A stretch of 47,363 bases of DNA from JAAYBQ01 sp035403465 (GCA_035403465.1 DAONFG010000026.1:1-47363); one strand, 5' to 3'. Shown: positions 33,247 to 42,319, counted from the first letter of the stretch. The notes: a model not told the origin generated them from the letters alone. Translations and numbers: made by a program.

Positions 33247-33378
33247 GTCATTGCGAACCCTTCGACGTGCTCAGGATAAACTCCGTGAAGCAATCTGTTC
33301 ATGCGGGAATGTGGTTAATATAATAAAACGGGTTTTCTCAAAAACAGACTGCCGCGGCATTTCATGCCGCGCAGTGAC
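33247..33378. repeat. Dispersed MITE-like repeat, copy 2
   Basis: It is bounded by GTCATTGCG (33247-33255) and CGCAGTGAC (33370-33378). It aligns with copy 1 (8679-8793) and carries an extra block with CCTTCGACGTGCTCAGGAT (33259-33277), a motif common in repeats of environmental genomes. GCGGCAT/ATGCCGC near 33353-33369 forms an internal hairpin. The rest of the gap 33090-33457 holds no gene. Confidence 0.8.
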
Positions 33379-33457
33379 ATTATGTTTACTGATTCAAACG
33401 TTAATCGCTGTAATAAATCAGTGTGCCGTTCCTCTGTATAACTTTGCCTGGAATGAT

Positions 33458-35251
33458 TTACCTCTCCATGATTCTGCGTAATCCTTCCTTCCATTGACCG
33501 CTCCAGGGATCCGCAATAATTTTTCCTGAACGGTCAGTGCAGTAAACGGGGGTGAAGCTTATGGAACTGCTGCCGGTTTTTACCCTGAGCAGCACCCTGT
33601 AGTCCCTGAAAGTAATGTCGGCCATGAGAAGGCTGCCGTGAAATGAAAGTACGCATTCTCTTTTGTATCCCGGGTCAAGGAGCGATCCTCCGCGTACAAG
33701 GCCGTTCCATCCTTTTATGCCAAGGTAATCAAAAACTGTCGGGAATATTTCCGCATCGGTTATGTATTCTTCAGAGCTGTATTTTTTTGTTCCGGGGAGG
33801 CGCATTATGAATGCCGGTCTCTTTATGTCATCGTGCAGCACGCTGTGTCCTATCATGCCGGGGGCGAATCCCTCGCCGTGGTCCGAGACTATGACAATTG
33901 CTGTATCATCATACGCGCCGTTTTTTTTAAGCGCGCTGATTACGCGGGATATCCCGCTGTTTACCTGGCGCACTGAGTTCCTGTACCTGTTGTACAGTAA
34001 CTCGATGTCTCCGGGATTACGCAGTTTCGCAATGTTTACATCTTTACCCGCGTATGGCTGCGACTTGCGGTGTTCCGGGTCGCAGTAGTATGTCCAATGA
34101 GTGGAATCCAGATGTATTATCATCGCAAAGGGCTTTGTGCGTGAAGCGCTGTCAATCCACTCCTCTGCCCGGGCTGTTGTGCGGTTGTCTATATGGTTTC
34201 TTTCCTCTGTCCTGTTAAGGTACCCGCAGTAATAATGGTCTATGAGCCTGTCTCGGCCGTTTACCCTTTCATGGAACCCTTTCCATTCCATGTTCGCAGA
34301 GAAGGCAATATAGGTTTCGTAGCCCGCTTTTTTCAGTATGCGCAGGATGCCTGAACCCGGACCGTGCTCCCTGTCATAATCGATGTCCCCGGAGAATGTG
34401 TATGCCGGCCTGTCCATTAAAATGCTGTTCCAGGCGAGAGAGGTGTATATGGCGCCGGTCTGGTAATTCGCCGAAGCAAATGAATTCTCTGCCAGCATGG
34501 CCATATCAGGAGCAAGTTCACCATTTATGCTGTCTGCCCTGAAACTTTCAAGTATGATAACAACCACGTTCCGTGGATTCGCAGCTTTGGAGATTCCTGT
34601 GTATGATTCCGGGATTATACGGTCTTCGGCCCTCAACGGGAAGGTTAGTGTGCCGCTGGCAGTAGAATAGAGTTCAAGGTAGAGGGGATATATCCTGCGC
34701 CAGAAGAAACCTGGAGTTTCCCTGTTTACACACTGTTCAGAAGCAAAGAGTACTGCTGATAGAATAAAAAGAAACAGGGGCAGGATGATTATTCCTTTTG
34801 CCCTGATAATTATATGCGGCATGAACCTGTATATAAGGCATCCTGTCGTAAAAATCGCGGCCAGCAGGATAGCGAGGATTATAATCAACCCGGTCGAGAA
34901 ACCTGCTTCCTCAAGTGTATAGATAAAATCACCGCCCGTTGCAAGGACTGTGACGGATTCATACAGGTCCATGGATGTTATGGAGAGCAGGAGCGCGTTG
35001 AAATGTATCAGGAATACATAGATTAATGCAGTCCCTGCCGCCGTGTATTTTAACCTGCGGTTTGCAGAAATAGAGTCAATTGTCTGCAGCATTGAGAAAA
35101 CAGCGGTCTGCTGCAGGACATAAGATAAACATCCCAGGTGTAAAGGTTCAGCCGTGTAATATAAAGGCCATGCCAGCGATAAGAGCAACATGAAAGGGTA
35201 GTATGGAACGCGAAGTTCCCTGCCGGGCAGGATTCGGCTGTTTATTTTCAT
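33458..35251 (-). CDS. Membrane-anchored sulfatase-family protein (YejM/LTA-synthase-like)
   Basis: The 597-residue protein has five to six N-terminal membrane segments (about 15-180) and a periplasmic alkaline-phosphatase-superfamily domain (about 228-575). Metal-site residues are visible: Glu in VVVIILESFRAD, His and Asp in HLDSTHWTYY, and the Asp-His pair in IVSDHGEGF with GHSVLHDD following. The nucleophile region reads TSLAWNSIL, where a Thr or Ser is expected. The layout is that of lipid-headgroup transferases and YejM/PbgA-type proteins that act on the envelope. The substrate is open. The start lies 94 bases before the large palindrome of the divergent spacer. Confidence 0.85.
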   Translation of the reverse strand: MKINSRILPGRELRVPYYPFMLLLSLAWPLYYTAEPLHLGCLSYVLQQTAVFSMLQTIDSISANRRLKYTAAGTALIYVFLIHFNALLLSITSMDLYESVTVLATGGDFIYTLEEAGFSTGLIIILAILLAAIFTTGCLIYRFMPHIIIRAKGIIILPLFLFILSAVLFASEQCVNRETPGFFWRRIYPLYLELYSTASGTLTFPLRAEDRIIPESYTGISKAANPRNVVVIILESFRADSINGELAPDMAMLAENSFASANYQTGAIYTSLAWNSILMDRPAYTFSGDIDYDREHGPGSGILRILKKAGYETYIAFSANMEWKGFHERVNGRDRLIDHYYCGYLNRTEERNHIDNRTTARAEEWIDSASRTKPFAMIIHLDSTHWTYYCDPEHRKSQPYAGKDVNIAKLRNPGDIELLYNRYRNSVRQVNSGISRVISALKKNGAYDDTAIVIVSDHGEGFAPGMIGHSVLHDDIKRPAFIMRLPGTKKYSSEEYITDAEIFPTVFDYLGIKGWNGLVRGGSLLDPGYKRECVLSFHGSLLMADITFRDYRVLLRVKTGSSSISFTPVYCTDRSGKIIADPWSGQWKEGLRRIMER

Positions 35252-35343
35252 CAGGTATTAATCCATGGATATAATTTCGCAACGTCATTTCATGCTATAT
35301 GGTTTTATGCAAGAATAAAAATGAGCAGGCAGATTTATGCTGG

Positions 35344-35399
35344 ATCGGATTACCGTGCACTTTTTCAGGAGGGTCCGGGAAAGTGCACAGTAATCCGAT
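35344..35399. repeat. Long imperfect palindrome in the divergent spacer
   Basis: ATCGGATTACCGTGCACTTT (35344-35363) is complementary to 35380-35399 with one mismatch: two 20-bp arms with a 16-base loop. It is not followed by a T run on the plus strand and lies between divergent genes, so a terminator is unlikely. It would form a strong hairpin in any leader RNA of the sulfatase gene. Confidence 0.7.
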
Positions 35400-35439
35400 T
35401 TGAACTCCGGCAGAATAATAATTCTTAACTTGACGAATA

Positions 35440-35462
35440 AAAAACAATCTTTAATTGTTTTT
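35440..35462. repeat. Short AT-rich palindrome
   Basis: AAAAACAAT (35440-35448) and ATTGTTTTT (35454-35462) are perfectly complementary with a five-base centre. It lies between the large palindrome and the operator-like palindrome and could be a second regulator site. A TTGACG (35430-35435) lies just before it. Confidence 0.4.
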
Positions 35463-35511
35463 AAGTATTTTGTTACTGTACCCATATTTTAGCTTGATAA
35501 AATCAGCGCTA

Positions 35512-35541
35512 TTATTTTAATTAACCAGTTAATTAAAATAA
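35512..35541 (+). promoter_or_regulatory. Operator-like 30-bp palindrome of the RND gene
   Basis: The arms TTATTTTAATTAAC (35512-35525) and GTTAATTAAAATAA (35528-35541) are perfectly complementary around a CA centre. The inner TTAATTAAC-x2-GTTAATTAA resembles the sites of TetR- or MarR-type repressors of efflux pumps. A possible promoter (TTGATA 35494-35499, TTAATT 35517-35522, 17 bp) overlaps it, so binding would block transcription. No matching regulator gene is in the window. Confidence 0.6.
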
Positions 35542-35594
35542 AACTGAAACAGACGTTTTTAGCAGAACGATGCAATAAATCCACGGAGTATTTT

Positions 35595-38500
35595 ATGAAC
35601 ATAGCAAAGCTTTCGACTTCAAGGCCGATTTTTATAACCTGCCTTGTAATACTTATGATGGTAATGGGTATAATAGGTTTCAACAGCCTGGGAGTTGACC
35701 TGTTCCCGCCTATAGATTTTCCGGTGGTAGTTGTTTACACGGTCTATCCCGGGACCTCACCTGAAGAAGTAGAGAAACTCATAACCAAACCGCTTGAGGA
35801 ACAGGTAAGCACCATTGCGGGCATCAAGAGACTCTCTTCGCGCAACATGGAAGGTGTGTCAGTAATTATAGCTGAATTTGATTTTGATACTGATATTAAA
35901 TACGCCGAGGAGAAGATGCGTGAAAAGGTTTCGATCGCACGCAACAAGCTCCCCGATGACCTTGAATCTGAACCTGTTGTGCAGCAGTTTGACTTCACGG
36001 ACCAGCCTGTAATAACAATAGCATTTGTTTCTGAACTTCCTCCCGGTCAGATGTACGACGTGGCCAAGGAACAGATTAAGACTATCTTTGAACAGGTTCC
36101 CGGTGTTGGCCAGGTAAGGATATCCGGCGGCACGCAGAGGGAGATACAGGTGGAGCTTGACAGGAATAAGCTTAACGAGTATCACATACCCGCCACAGTT
36201 ATTGTAAGCAAGCTTGAAAATTCCGGTGCGAATGTTCCGGTGGGGAACTATGACAGGGGCGATATGGTCACCAATTTCAGGACAATCGGTGAATTCAAAA
36301 ACCTCGACCAGCTGCGCAATACTGTAGTCTCTTTTTCAGGTGACTATAACAATCCCACGACAATCGGTACGCTGGGTACTGTTAGAGACGGACTCGTGGA
36401 CATGACTACCATTGCATCCCTCTACTACCCCTTCGAGGTACAGGGGGACGTTAAACCCGGGGACAAGGGTGTCGTAAAGGATAAGAAAACCGGGAAAAAC
36501 GTTAAAAGGGAGATGATGTCCTGTGTTATACTGGACATATTCAAACAGTCCGGTGCAAATACCGTTGCCGTGGCAGACGGTATCATGAAAAAAATTGAAC
36601 CCGCAAACAAGGTAATAAAAAAGATAGGCGCTAATTCAAAAATGGTCTTTATTTACGACACCGCGAAAATGATCAGGAGTAACGTTGATGACGTAAAGGA
36701 GACCATGTTCATAGGCATACTGCTTGCGATTTTTGTCGTGTACCTGTTCCTGGGGAATATACGTTCAACCATAATTACAGGTATTGCAATTCCAAACTCG
36801 CTACTTGGCGCGTTCATGCTCATGTATTTCATGGGATTCACGATTAACCTCATGTCTCTCCTGGCTCTTTCCCTTACAATAGGTCTGCTGGTTGATGATG
36901 CAATTGTTGTGCGGGAGAATATATTCCGGAAGATCGAGGAGGGGCATAAGCCCTTTGACGCAGCGGAGCTCGGAACAATGGAGGTGGCTCTTGCGGTTAT
37001 AGCCACGTCACTTACAATCATCGCGGTATTCCTTCCCATTGCATTCCTCGAGGGGATTATAGGCAGGTTCTTCAGGCAGTTCGGGCTTACAGTTGTTTTT
37101 GCAATGGTGATAAGTCTCTTTGACGCCATGACTGTTGCGCCCCTGCTGAGCGCATACTTCGCAGGTACAAAGGGTAAGGCTAATAACTTTATTGTCAGGT
37201 CGTTTGACAGGTTCCAGGACTGGCTGGAGGAAAAATACATGCTTATAGCTAAGTTTGGCATTGACCGTCCGCTGGTTATTGTTGGAATAACAACGATCGT
37301 ATTTGTTATAAGTCTTGTTGCATTCGGGCATATAAAAAAGACATTCTCGCCAGACCCGGATGAGGGTGAATACAACGTGAATATAGAACTTCCGCCCGGC
37401 ACAAGCCTTGGTGCTACCAATAATGTTGCGCAGAAGATTGCGGAACGGATTAAGACTATCCCCGAACTTAATTACATGTCCATACAGACAGGAACAGGTG
37501 CTGCCGGTACCAATACTGCCTCTATCGGTGTTTTCATGGTACCCAGAAAAGAGAGAAAAAGAACAACTGCGGAACTGAAGGATGAAATAAGGGATATACT
37601 TAAAGACTTTACCTACGCAAAACCCTCTGTAGACAACTACACCCGCATGGGCGGAGGAGGCGGTAGCAAGCCGTATATGCTTGCAATCAAGGGTGAGGAC
37701 CTGGATGTACTGAATGAATATTCAGCTAAAGTGATTGAAAAACTTAAAGCGGTCCCTGACCTTACTGAAATCAAAAGCAGCATGACAGCAGGTATGCCTG
37801 AATTCCAGGTAAAGATGGACGAAAAGAAGATGCTTATGGCCGGAGTCAACAACAAGACTGCCGGTTATGAACTCCGCATACATGTCGCGGGCGAGGTAGC
37901 AGGGAAATACAGGGAGAAGGGACTTGAGTATGACGTGCGAGTGCGTCTTAAACCTGAACAGAGGAACCTGCAGGCTGCCTATAATGATACAAAGGTGCCA
38001 AACATGCAGATGAGGATGATACCGCTCCCGATGATATCAACAGGTACTGTTTCAACAGGGCCTGCAACTATCTATCGCCAGGACAGGTCCAGGATTATAC
38101 AGGTGAGCGCAAACCTTGCGAAGGGAGGAGCTATCGGTACAGCTATAGACAGGACTGCGCAGATACTTGAAAAAGAGCTCCCTATGCCCGATGGCGTTTC
38201 TTACGCCTTTATAGGACAGGCTGACAGTTTCAAGGATATGATAAAGAATATTGTGGTGGCATTTGTCCTCTCGATTATATTCATATACCTGGTGCTCTCC
38301 AGTCTCTACGAATCGTTTATTACACCGTTTACTATCCTTTTCGCGCTGCCCCCTGCACTGTCGGGCGCATTCTTCGCGCTGCTGCTCACGGGGAAGATGC
38401 TGGATATGTACGGTATGATCGGTCTGGTCATGCTCCTTGGGCTTGTAACAAAGAACTCGATACTGCTGGTAGACTTCGCTCTTGAGGGTGTCAGGGCCGG

Positions 38501-38771
38501 CATGTCCAGGAGAGAGGCAATACTCCATGCCGGGAAGGTAAGGCTCAGGCCGATCCTTATGACCACATTCGCCATGCTTGCAGGTATGCTCCCAGTTGCC
38601 ATGGGTGCAGGCGAGGCTGCCAAGTACAGGACAGGAATGGGAGTTGCAATAATGGGAGGATTGATACTATCAACCGTTATTACACTGGTTGTTGTACCTG
38701 CCGTATTTGAATACATAGATATATTCAGGGAAAAGATAGAGGGATCTTTCAGACCGGAGAGCATGGAATAA
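35595..38771 (+). CDS. RND efflux transporter, HAE1 family (complete)
   Basis: The 1058-residue protein has 12 membrane segments and two large periplasmic domains. The N-terminal signature is MNIAKLSTSRPIFITCL; proton-relay Asp pair GLLVDDAIVVREN lies in TM4; TM10 region is LGLVTKNSILLVDFA. An unusual Lys-rich loop (KPGDKGVVKDKKTGKNVKRE, about residues 292-311) sits in the first periplasmic domain. It exports drugs, lipids or similar compounds with proton entry. GGAG precedes the start. No adaptor or TolC gene follows, so partners are elsewhere, perhaps those of the pump cut at the window start. Confidence 0.95.
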   Translation: MNIAKLSTSRPIFITCLVILMMVMGIIGFNSLGVDLFPPIDFPVVVVYTVYPGTSPEEVEKLITKPLEEQVSTIAGIKRLSSRNMEGVSVIIAEFDFDTDIKYAEEKMREKVSIARNKLPDDLESEPVVQQFDFTDQPVITIAFVSELPPGQMYDVAKEQIKTIFEQVPGVGQVRISGGTQREIQVELDRNKLNEYHIPATVIVSKLENSGANVPVGNYDRGDMVTNFRTIGEFKNLDQLRNTVVSFSGDYNNPTTIGTLGTVRDGLVDMTTIASLYYPFEVQGDVKPGDKGVVKDKKTGKNVKREMMSCVILDIFKQSGANTVAVADGIMKKIEPANKVIKKIGANSKMVFIYDTAKMIRSNVDDVKETMFIGILLAIFVVYLFLGNIRSTIITGIAIPNSLLGAFMLMYFMGFTINLMSLLALSLTIGLLVDDAIVVRENIFRKIEEGHKPFDAAELGTMEVALAVIATSLTIIAVFLPIAFLEGIIGRFFRQFGLTVVFAMVISLFDAMTVAPLLSAYFAGTKGKANNFIVRSFDRFQDWLEEKYMLIAKFGIDRPLVIVGITTIVFVISLVAFGHIKKTFSPDPDEGEYNVNIELPPGTSLGATNNVAQKIAERIKTIPELNYMSIQTGTGAAGTNTASIGVFMVPRKERKRTTAELKDEIRDILKDFTYAKPSVDNYTRMGGGGGSKPYMLAIKGEDLDVLNEYSAKVIEKLKAVPDLTEIKSSMTAGMPEFQVKMDEKKMLMAGVNNKTAGYELRIHVAGEVAGKYREKGLEYDVRVRLKPEQRNLQAAYNDTKVPNMQMRMIPLPMISTGTVSTGPATIYRQDRSRIIQVSANLAKGGAIGTAIDRTAQILEKELPMPDGVSYAFIGQADSFKDMIKNIVVAFVLSIIFIYLVLSSLYESFITPFTILFALPPALSGAFFALLLTGKMLDMYGMIGLVMLLGLVTKNSILLVDFALEGVRAGMSRREAILHAGKVRLRPILMTTFAMLAGMLPVAMGAGEAAKYRTGMGVAIMGGLILSTVITLVVVPAVFEYIDIFREKIEGSFRPESME

Positions 38772-38774
38772 AGA

Positions 38775-39013
38775 ATGTCTCACGCAAAGCCGCCAAGGCG
38801 CAAAGGCGGTAAGATCAAGCAGCCTGTCATTCCGGCCGCAGTGCCGGGATCTTGATGTTACGAATTGTATCTTCAGTACCCTGAATTTAACATGTCTCAC
38901 ACAGAGGCGCAGAGTACACAGAGAAAGGATTAAAGAATTTTCCCGCTTTTCGGCAGGCTCAGGGTAAAAGCCTGTCATTCCCGTGCAGACGGGGATCCAC
39001 AGGTTACGCATAG
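38775..39013. repeat. Tandem diverged repeat after the RND gene
   Basis: Unit A (38775-38870) and unit B (38892-39013) both start with ATGTCTCAC, continue with a GC-rich CA(A/G)AG block, contain AGCCTGTCATTCC (38821-38833 and 38969-38981) followed by GCAG and GGGATC, and end in GTTACG. This is the kind of dispersed, short non-coding repeat common in environmental genomes. The gap holds no gene. Confidence 0.75.
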
Positions 39014-39040
39014 TACCGGAGTGAGTAAAATGAATGATTA

Positions 39041-39892
39041 TTATGTTATCCTTTCAATATATTCAATCATAACCTGCGCCGCTTTTGCGCTGTGAGTCTC
39101 CCTGTTGCTCGCAAGCTCGACATACTGCGGATTATCAAAATATGAAAGTATGCTTTTAAGGTGCTCTGTGCTGTGCAGTGAGTCAGTTGTGGCTCCCAGT
39201 ATAAGTGACGGCACGCCGATCTTACCGTCACCCTGCGCCATTGACCAGTTCTTTATGCCGAGCGCATTTTTTTTCAGTTTGTACGGATCTGCAAGGTCAA
39301 GTGTCAGTTCGTATTTTTCGATCTGCTCTTTTTCGGCCTCGCTGTTTACCCTGAAGTTGCGCAGGTACCATTTTACTACAGGTTTAGCGGCAAAATAAAG
39401 TGAAGGGTGAATGAACGGTATCAGGCTACCCAGGAACCGCGGAAACCTGAACTCCGCGTTAGGCCCCACAAGCACAGTGCACAAAGGCATGCGCCCGCCG
39501 GACCTGCAGTATTCCATAATCGCAGAGGCGCCAAGGGAACTCCCTGCAAGAACAAAGCCCGTACCCTGCGCTACAAGCCCGCTCGTCACCTCGCCGATAT
39601 CATCCTTCATGCGCTGCATGTCGAACGACGCTGACTTTATTTCGGGAACATCTGATGAATTCTTTTCACGCGTTTCGGCATAAATAACGCGGTAGTGAGG
39701 AGTGAGTTCCGCGAGGAATTCTTTCCATCCGGATATCAGTGAAATCCAGCCCGCTATAAAGACTATAACAGGTCTTTTTTTTACCGGCACCGCAGGAATA
39801 AAGTCAATGATGTGCAGGCGCACGCCGTCAGAAAGAGTGTGCATGTATTCGGATACTGATGATTTGCTGCCGGTATAATCTGAATAATCCAT
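39041..39892 (-). CDS. Alpha/beta-hydrolase
   Basis: The 283-residue protein has the nucleophile elbow GSSLGAS (Ser of GxSxG) near residue 119, an oxyanion-region 'VFIAGWISLISGW' near residue 46, a late Asp in GATTDSLH and a final His in NRETHSAKAAQ, so a complete Ser-Asp-His triad is possible. The pattern is that of carboxylic ester or thioester hydrolases; the substrate cannot be read. There is no signal peptide, so it is cytoplasmic. It is followed on the minus strand by no close gene and lies 22 bases from the membrane protein start upstream. Confidence 0.85.
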   Translation of the reverse strand: MDYSDYTGSKSSVSEYMHTLSDGVRLHIIDFIPAVPVKKRPVIVFIAGWISLISGWKEFLAELTPHYRVIYAETREKNSSDVPEIKSASFDMQRMKDDIGEVTSGLVAQGTGFVLAGSSLGASAIMEYCRSGGRMPLCTVLVGPNAEFRFPRFLGSLIPFIHPSLYFAAKPVVKWYLRNFRVNSEAEKEQIEKYELTLDLADPYKLKKNALGIKNWSMAQGDGKIGVPSLILGATTDSLHSTEHLKSILSYFDNPQYVELASNRETHSAKAAQVMIEYIERIT

Positions 39893-39914
39893 AAAACGGA
39901 ACTGCTGCTAAAAG

Positions 39915-40340
39915 TTACAGCAGCATCATCTCCATTTCGTGATTAAAGTCTTTTATCTTTACCCAGTAGACAATCCAGACGCCAAGGCACGGGAGCAGGG
40001 TGAAAAAGTTGAGGTAGGGAATAAAGTTTACACATCCAAGTATGCAGTAGGCAAGTCCTATGCTGTAGGCAGCATCTCCGCACTCCCTGCCGTTGGCGTC
40101 GTATTTTCCTTTTATTCCTTTTGTAAGGACGTCAAGAATATAGAACTGCCAGCCCAGGTAGAATACCGGGATAAGCAGGAGCCATGCAAGGCCGGGAGAG
40201 ATTGTGTGGTATTGTTCTGTCGCCTTCAGCGCTTTATAAATGGTGTATACATATAAAGCCTGCAGCAGCAGTACTACCGCAAAGATTATGGCGCCGATTA
40301 TAATTAAAAATATTATGATTTCTGCAAGTCCGGCCAACAT
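39915..40340 (-). CDS. Small membrane protein of unknown function
   Basis: The 141-residue protein has four membrane segments (about 7-30, 50-72, 90-110 and 112-130) with the loop DVLTKGIKGKYDANGRECGD between the second and third. I do not recognise the family with confidence; DUF4234-like and related four-helix proteins have a similar layout. It has a strong promoter (40364-40391) and an AGAGGTG ribosome site. The hydrolase gene is 22 bases downstream, so the two are probably one operon. Confidence 0.75.
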   Translation of the reverse strand: MLAGLAEIIIFLIIIGAIIFAVVLLLQALYVYTIYKALKATEQYHTISPGLAWLLLIPVFYLGWQFYILDVLTKGIKGKYDANGRECGDAAYSIGLAYCILGCVNFIPYLNFFTLLPCLGVWIVYWVKIKDFNHEMEMMLL

Positions 40341-40363
40341 TGTTTATTCACCTCTATTAATCG

Positions 40364-40391
40364 AGTATACTCAAATTATTCCGCATGTCAA
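40364..40391 (-). promoter_or_regulatory. Strong promoter of the membrane-protein/hydrolase operon
   Basis: On the minus strand TTGACA (40386-40391) and TATACT (40364-40369) are 16 bp apart and end 23 bases before the ATG. The matches are near perfect. Confidence 0.75.
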
Positions 40392-40590
40392 ACAGATTTC
40401 AGTATCAGTATATGAGTAAAACCTGTAAATTTCAGCTCAAAAAAATGTTTATTATAAACTTTTTTTTGTCTCAGAGGAGACTCTTGTGTATTTATAAAGA
40501 GTATTCATGCCAAAGCCGTGGAGTCTAAAAATTATAAGCAGACATCAAAACGGCGTATAGGTAATAAATATCAAATAAAGGAGGTCCTTA

Positions 40591-40947
40591 ATGAACGAGG
40601 GCGGAAGTGCTATAGGTTCTTTAATTTATCTTGCTATACTTATTGCTATGATTGCAGGTATGTGGAAGGTTTTTGTTAAGGCTGGAAAACCGGGCTGGGC
40701 AGCCATAATACCGATTTATAACATTATTGTGCTGCTTGAAATTGTGGGCAAGCCCCTGTGGTGGATTGTGCTTATGCTTATACCCCTTGTAAACCTTGTT
40801 GTTCTCATTCTTGTTTCAATGGATCTTGCTGTATGTTTCGGTAAAAGCAAGGGGTGGGGATTCGGTCTTCTGGTGATCCTGCCTTTCGTGGGTTACCCCA
40901 TGCTGGGTTTTGGTGATCCCACTTATTCTGCGCCGGCAGCATCATAA
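40591..40947 (+). CDS. DUF5684-like small membrane protein
   Basis: The 118-residue protein has three to four membrane segments and the GKPGWAAIIPIYNIIVLLEIVGKP segment typical of the DUF5684 group of small integral proteins. The end YSAPAAS is hydrophilic. A consensus AAAGGAGG (40577-40584) lies six bases before the start, and a terminator follows at 40966-41007, so it is expressed as a single gene. Function is not known. Confidence 0.85.
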   Translation: MNEGGSAIGSLIYLAILIAMIAGMWKVFVKAGKPGWAAIIPIYNIIVLLEIVGKPLWWIVLMLIPLVNLVVLILVSMDLAVCFGKSKGWGFGLLVILPFVGYPMLGFGDPTYSAPAAS

Positions 40948-40965
40948 CCTGAATTTTCCGGAATA

Positions 40966-41007
40966 AAACTTTAAAAAGCTGCCATGATGGCGGCCTTTTT
41001 AAAGTTT
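40966..41007 (+). terminator. Rho-independent terminator of the DUF5684-like gene
   Basis: AAACTTTAAAAAGCTGCC (40966-40983) pairs with 40989-41007 with one bulged base and a short loop. The descending arm contains CCTTTTT. It lies 19 bases after the stop. Confidence 0.8.
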
Positions 41008-41115
41008 CTCCAACGGTATTTTTTTAACAAAAATCATTCTGCAGCAACATAATCAACTGATGCCCCGCAAAATTCAGGTGAGCTAATTTTATTTTATAAA
41101 ACAATGGAGTTTTAC

Positions 41116-42264
41116 ATGAAAAGAAGAATGGTATATACTGCAGGCGTTGCCATGGCTGTCAGTGCTTTAACTGTAATGCTAGTTACGGGAGTTTTCTGCA
41201 AGCCCGGTAATGGAGGAGTATTCGGGAACGGGAACGCATCCCCGCTGAGAAGCGACAGTGTAACTGCAGATACGGTGAAGACACAGGAGGCGTTCAGGAA
41301 GGTATATGAACTTAACAAGGAGAGTGTGGTCTATATAAGCACAGAGCAGACCGTCAGGAAGCAGCGCAACCCGTTCATGGATGATCCCTTTTTCAAAGAT
41401 TTTTTTCCGCAGGAAATGCAGCAGAAAAGGACACAGAAAGTGACTGGCCTTGGAACCGGGTTTATAATATCCGATGATGGTTATATTTGTACAAATTACC
41501 ATGTGGTGGCCGGAGTTGAGAAGGTCAAAGTTAAAGTGGTAAATGATATCTATTCAGCCGATATAATCGGGTTTGATGAACGGACTGATATAGCGCTCCT
41601 GAAAATTAAAGCGAATAGCAAACTGAAGCCTGTATACTTCGGCAATTCCGATAATGTAAGTGTGGGTGACTGGGCCATTGCCATAGGCAATCCCTTCGGC
41701 CTTAACAGCTCTTTCACCGTGGGCGTGGTAAGTGCAACCGGGCGCCGTGACCTTGACCTCATGGGTGATTCCCAGACTCACATACAGACCGATGCCTCGA
41801 TCAATCCAGGCAACAGCGGAGGACCTCTCCTGAACATATACGGAGAGGTAATAGGGATCAACCGCATGATATATTCACAGTCAGGCGGGAACATCGGCAT
41901 AGGATTTGCAATACCCGTAAACACCGCAAAGAGCGTCCTTGATCAGCTCAGGCAGCACAAGAAGATCAAGCGGGGTTACATAGGTGTGCAGATAGCGCCG
42001 CTCACAGAGGAGATTGCATCGCAGCTTGGGCTTCAAAATACAGAGGGCGCGCTTGTGGGCCAGATTGTCAGTGATAGCCCTTCTGAAAAGGGAGGCATCA
42101 TTCCCGGCGACGTGATTCTCTCTGTAAACGGTAAGCAGGTAAAGAATTACGGCGACCTCGTTTCGGTTGTCGAAAATACACCTGTTGGTGAAACTCTTAA
42201 ACTGGAGGTGTGGAGAAACAAGGGCAGGGTCAGCCTGTACATTAAGGTGGCCGAAAGACCGTAG
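41116..42264 (+). CDS. Do-like (DegP/HtrA) serine protease
   Basis: The start at 41116 is preferred to the ATG at 41104 because GGAG (41106-41109) is then correctly placed. The protein of 382 residues has a signal or anchor (about 8-27), the trypsin-like domain with the triad His in TNYHVVAG, Asp in ERTDIALLK and Ser in INPGNSGGPLLN, and a single PDZ domain (about 285-378) with YIGVQ and GGIIPGDVILSVNG. It degrades or refolds damaged envelope proteins. The length and single PDZ fit the DegS/HhoA-like group; the pre-protease insertion KQRNPFMDDPFFKDFFPQ is the LA-loop region of the DegP-like group. Confidence 0.95.
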   Translation: MKRRMVYTAGVAMAVSALTVMLVTGVFCKPGNGGVFGNGNASPLRSDSVTADTVKTQEAFRKVYELNKESVVYISTEQTVRKQRNPFMDDPFFKDFFPQEMQQKRTQKVTGLGTGFIISDDGYICTNYHVVAGVEKVKVKVVNDIYSADIIGFDERTDIALLKIKANSKLKPVYFGNSDNVSVGDWAIAIGNPFGLNSSFTVGVVSATGRRDLDLMGDSQTHIQTDASINPGNSGGPLLNIYGEVIGINRMIYSQSGGNIGIGFAIPVNTAKSVLDQLRQHKKIKRGYIGVQIAPLTEEIASQLGLQNTEGALVGQIVSDSPSEKGGIIPGDVILSVNGKQVKNYGDLVSVVENTPVGETLKLEVWRNKGRVSLYIKVAERP

Positions 42265-42291
42265 GATTTTGATTTGTAACATTAATCATTT

Positions 42292-42319
42292 GTAGCCCCG
42301 TAACGCGTTACGGGGCTAC
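42292..42319. repeat. Perfect 28-bp palindrome after the protease gene
   Basis: GTAGCCCCGTAACG (42292-42305) and CGTTACGGGGCTAC (42306-42319) are perfectly complementary with no spacer. It lies 28 bases after the protease stop. A T run is absent, so its use as terminator is uncertain; GC-rich palindromes of this kind recur in bacterial genomes. Confidence 0.7.

Noticed and set aside
32907..33302. Minus-strand frame upstream of the HD-GYP gene, overlapping the second repeat copy
   Set aside because: It overlaps the start of the HD-GYP gene in another frame and includes the repeat; not credible coding.
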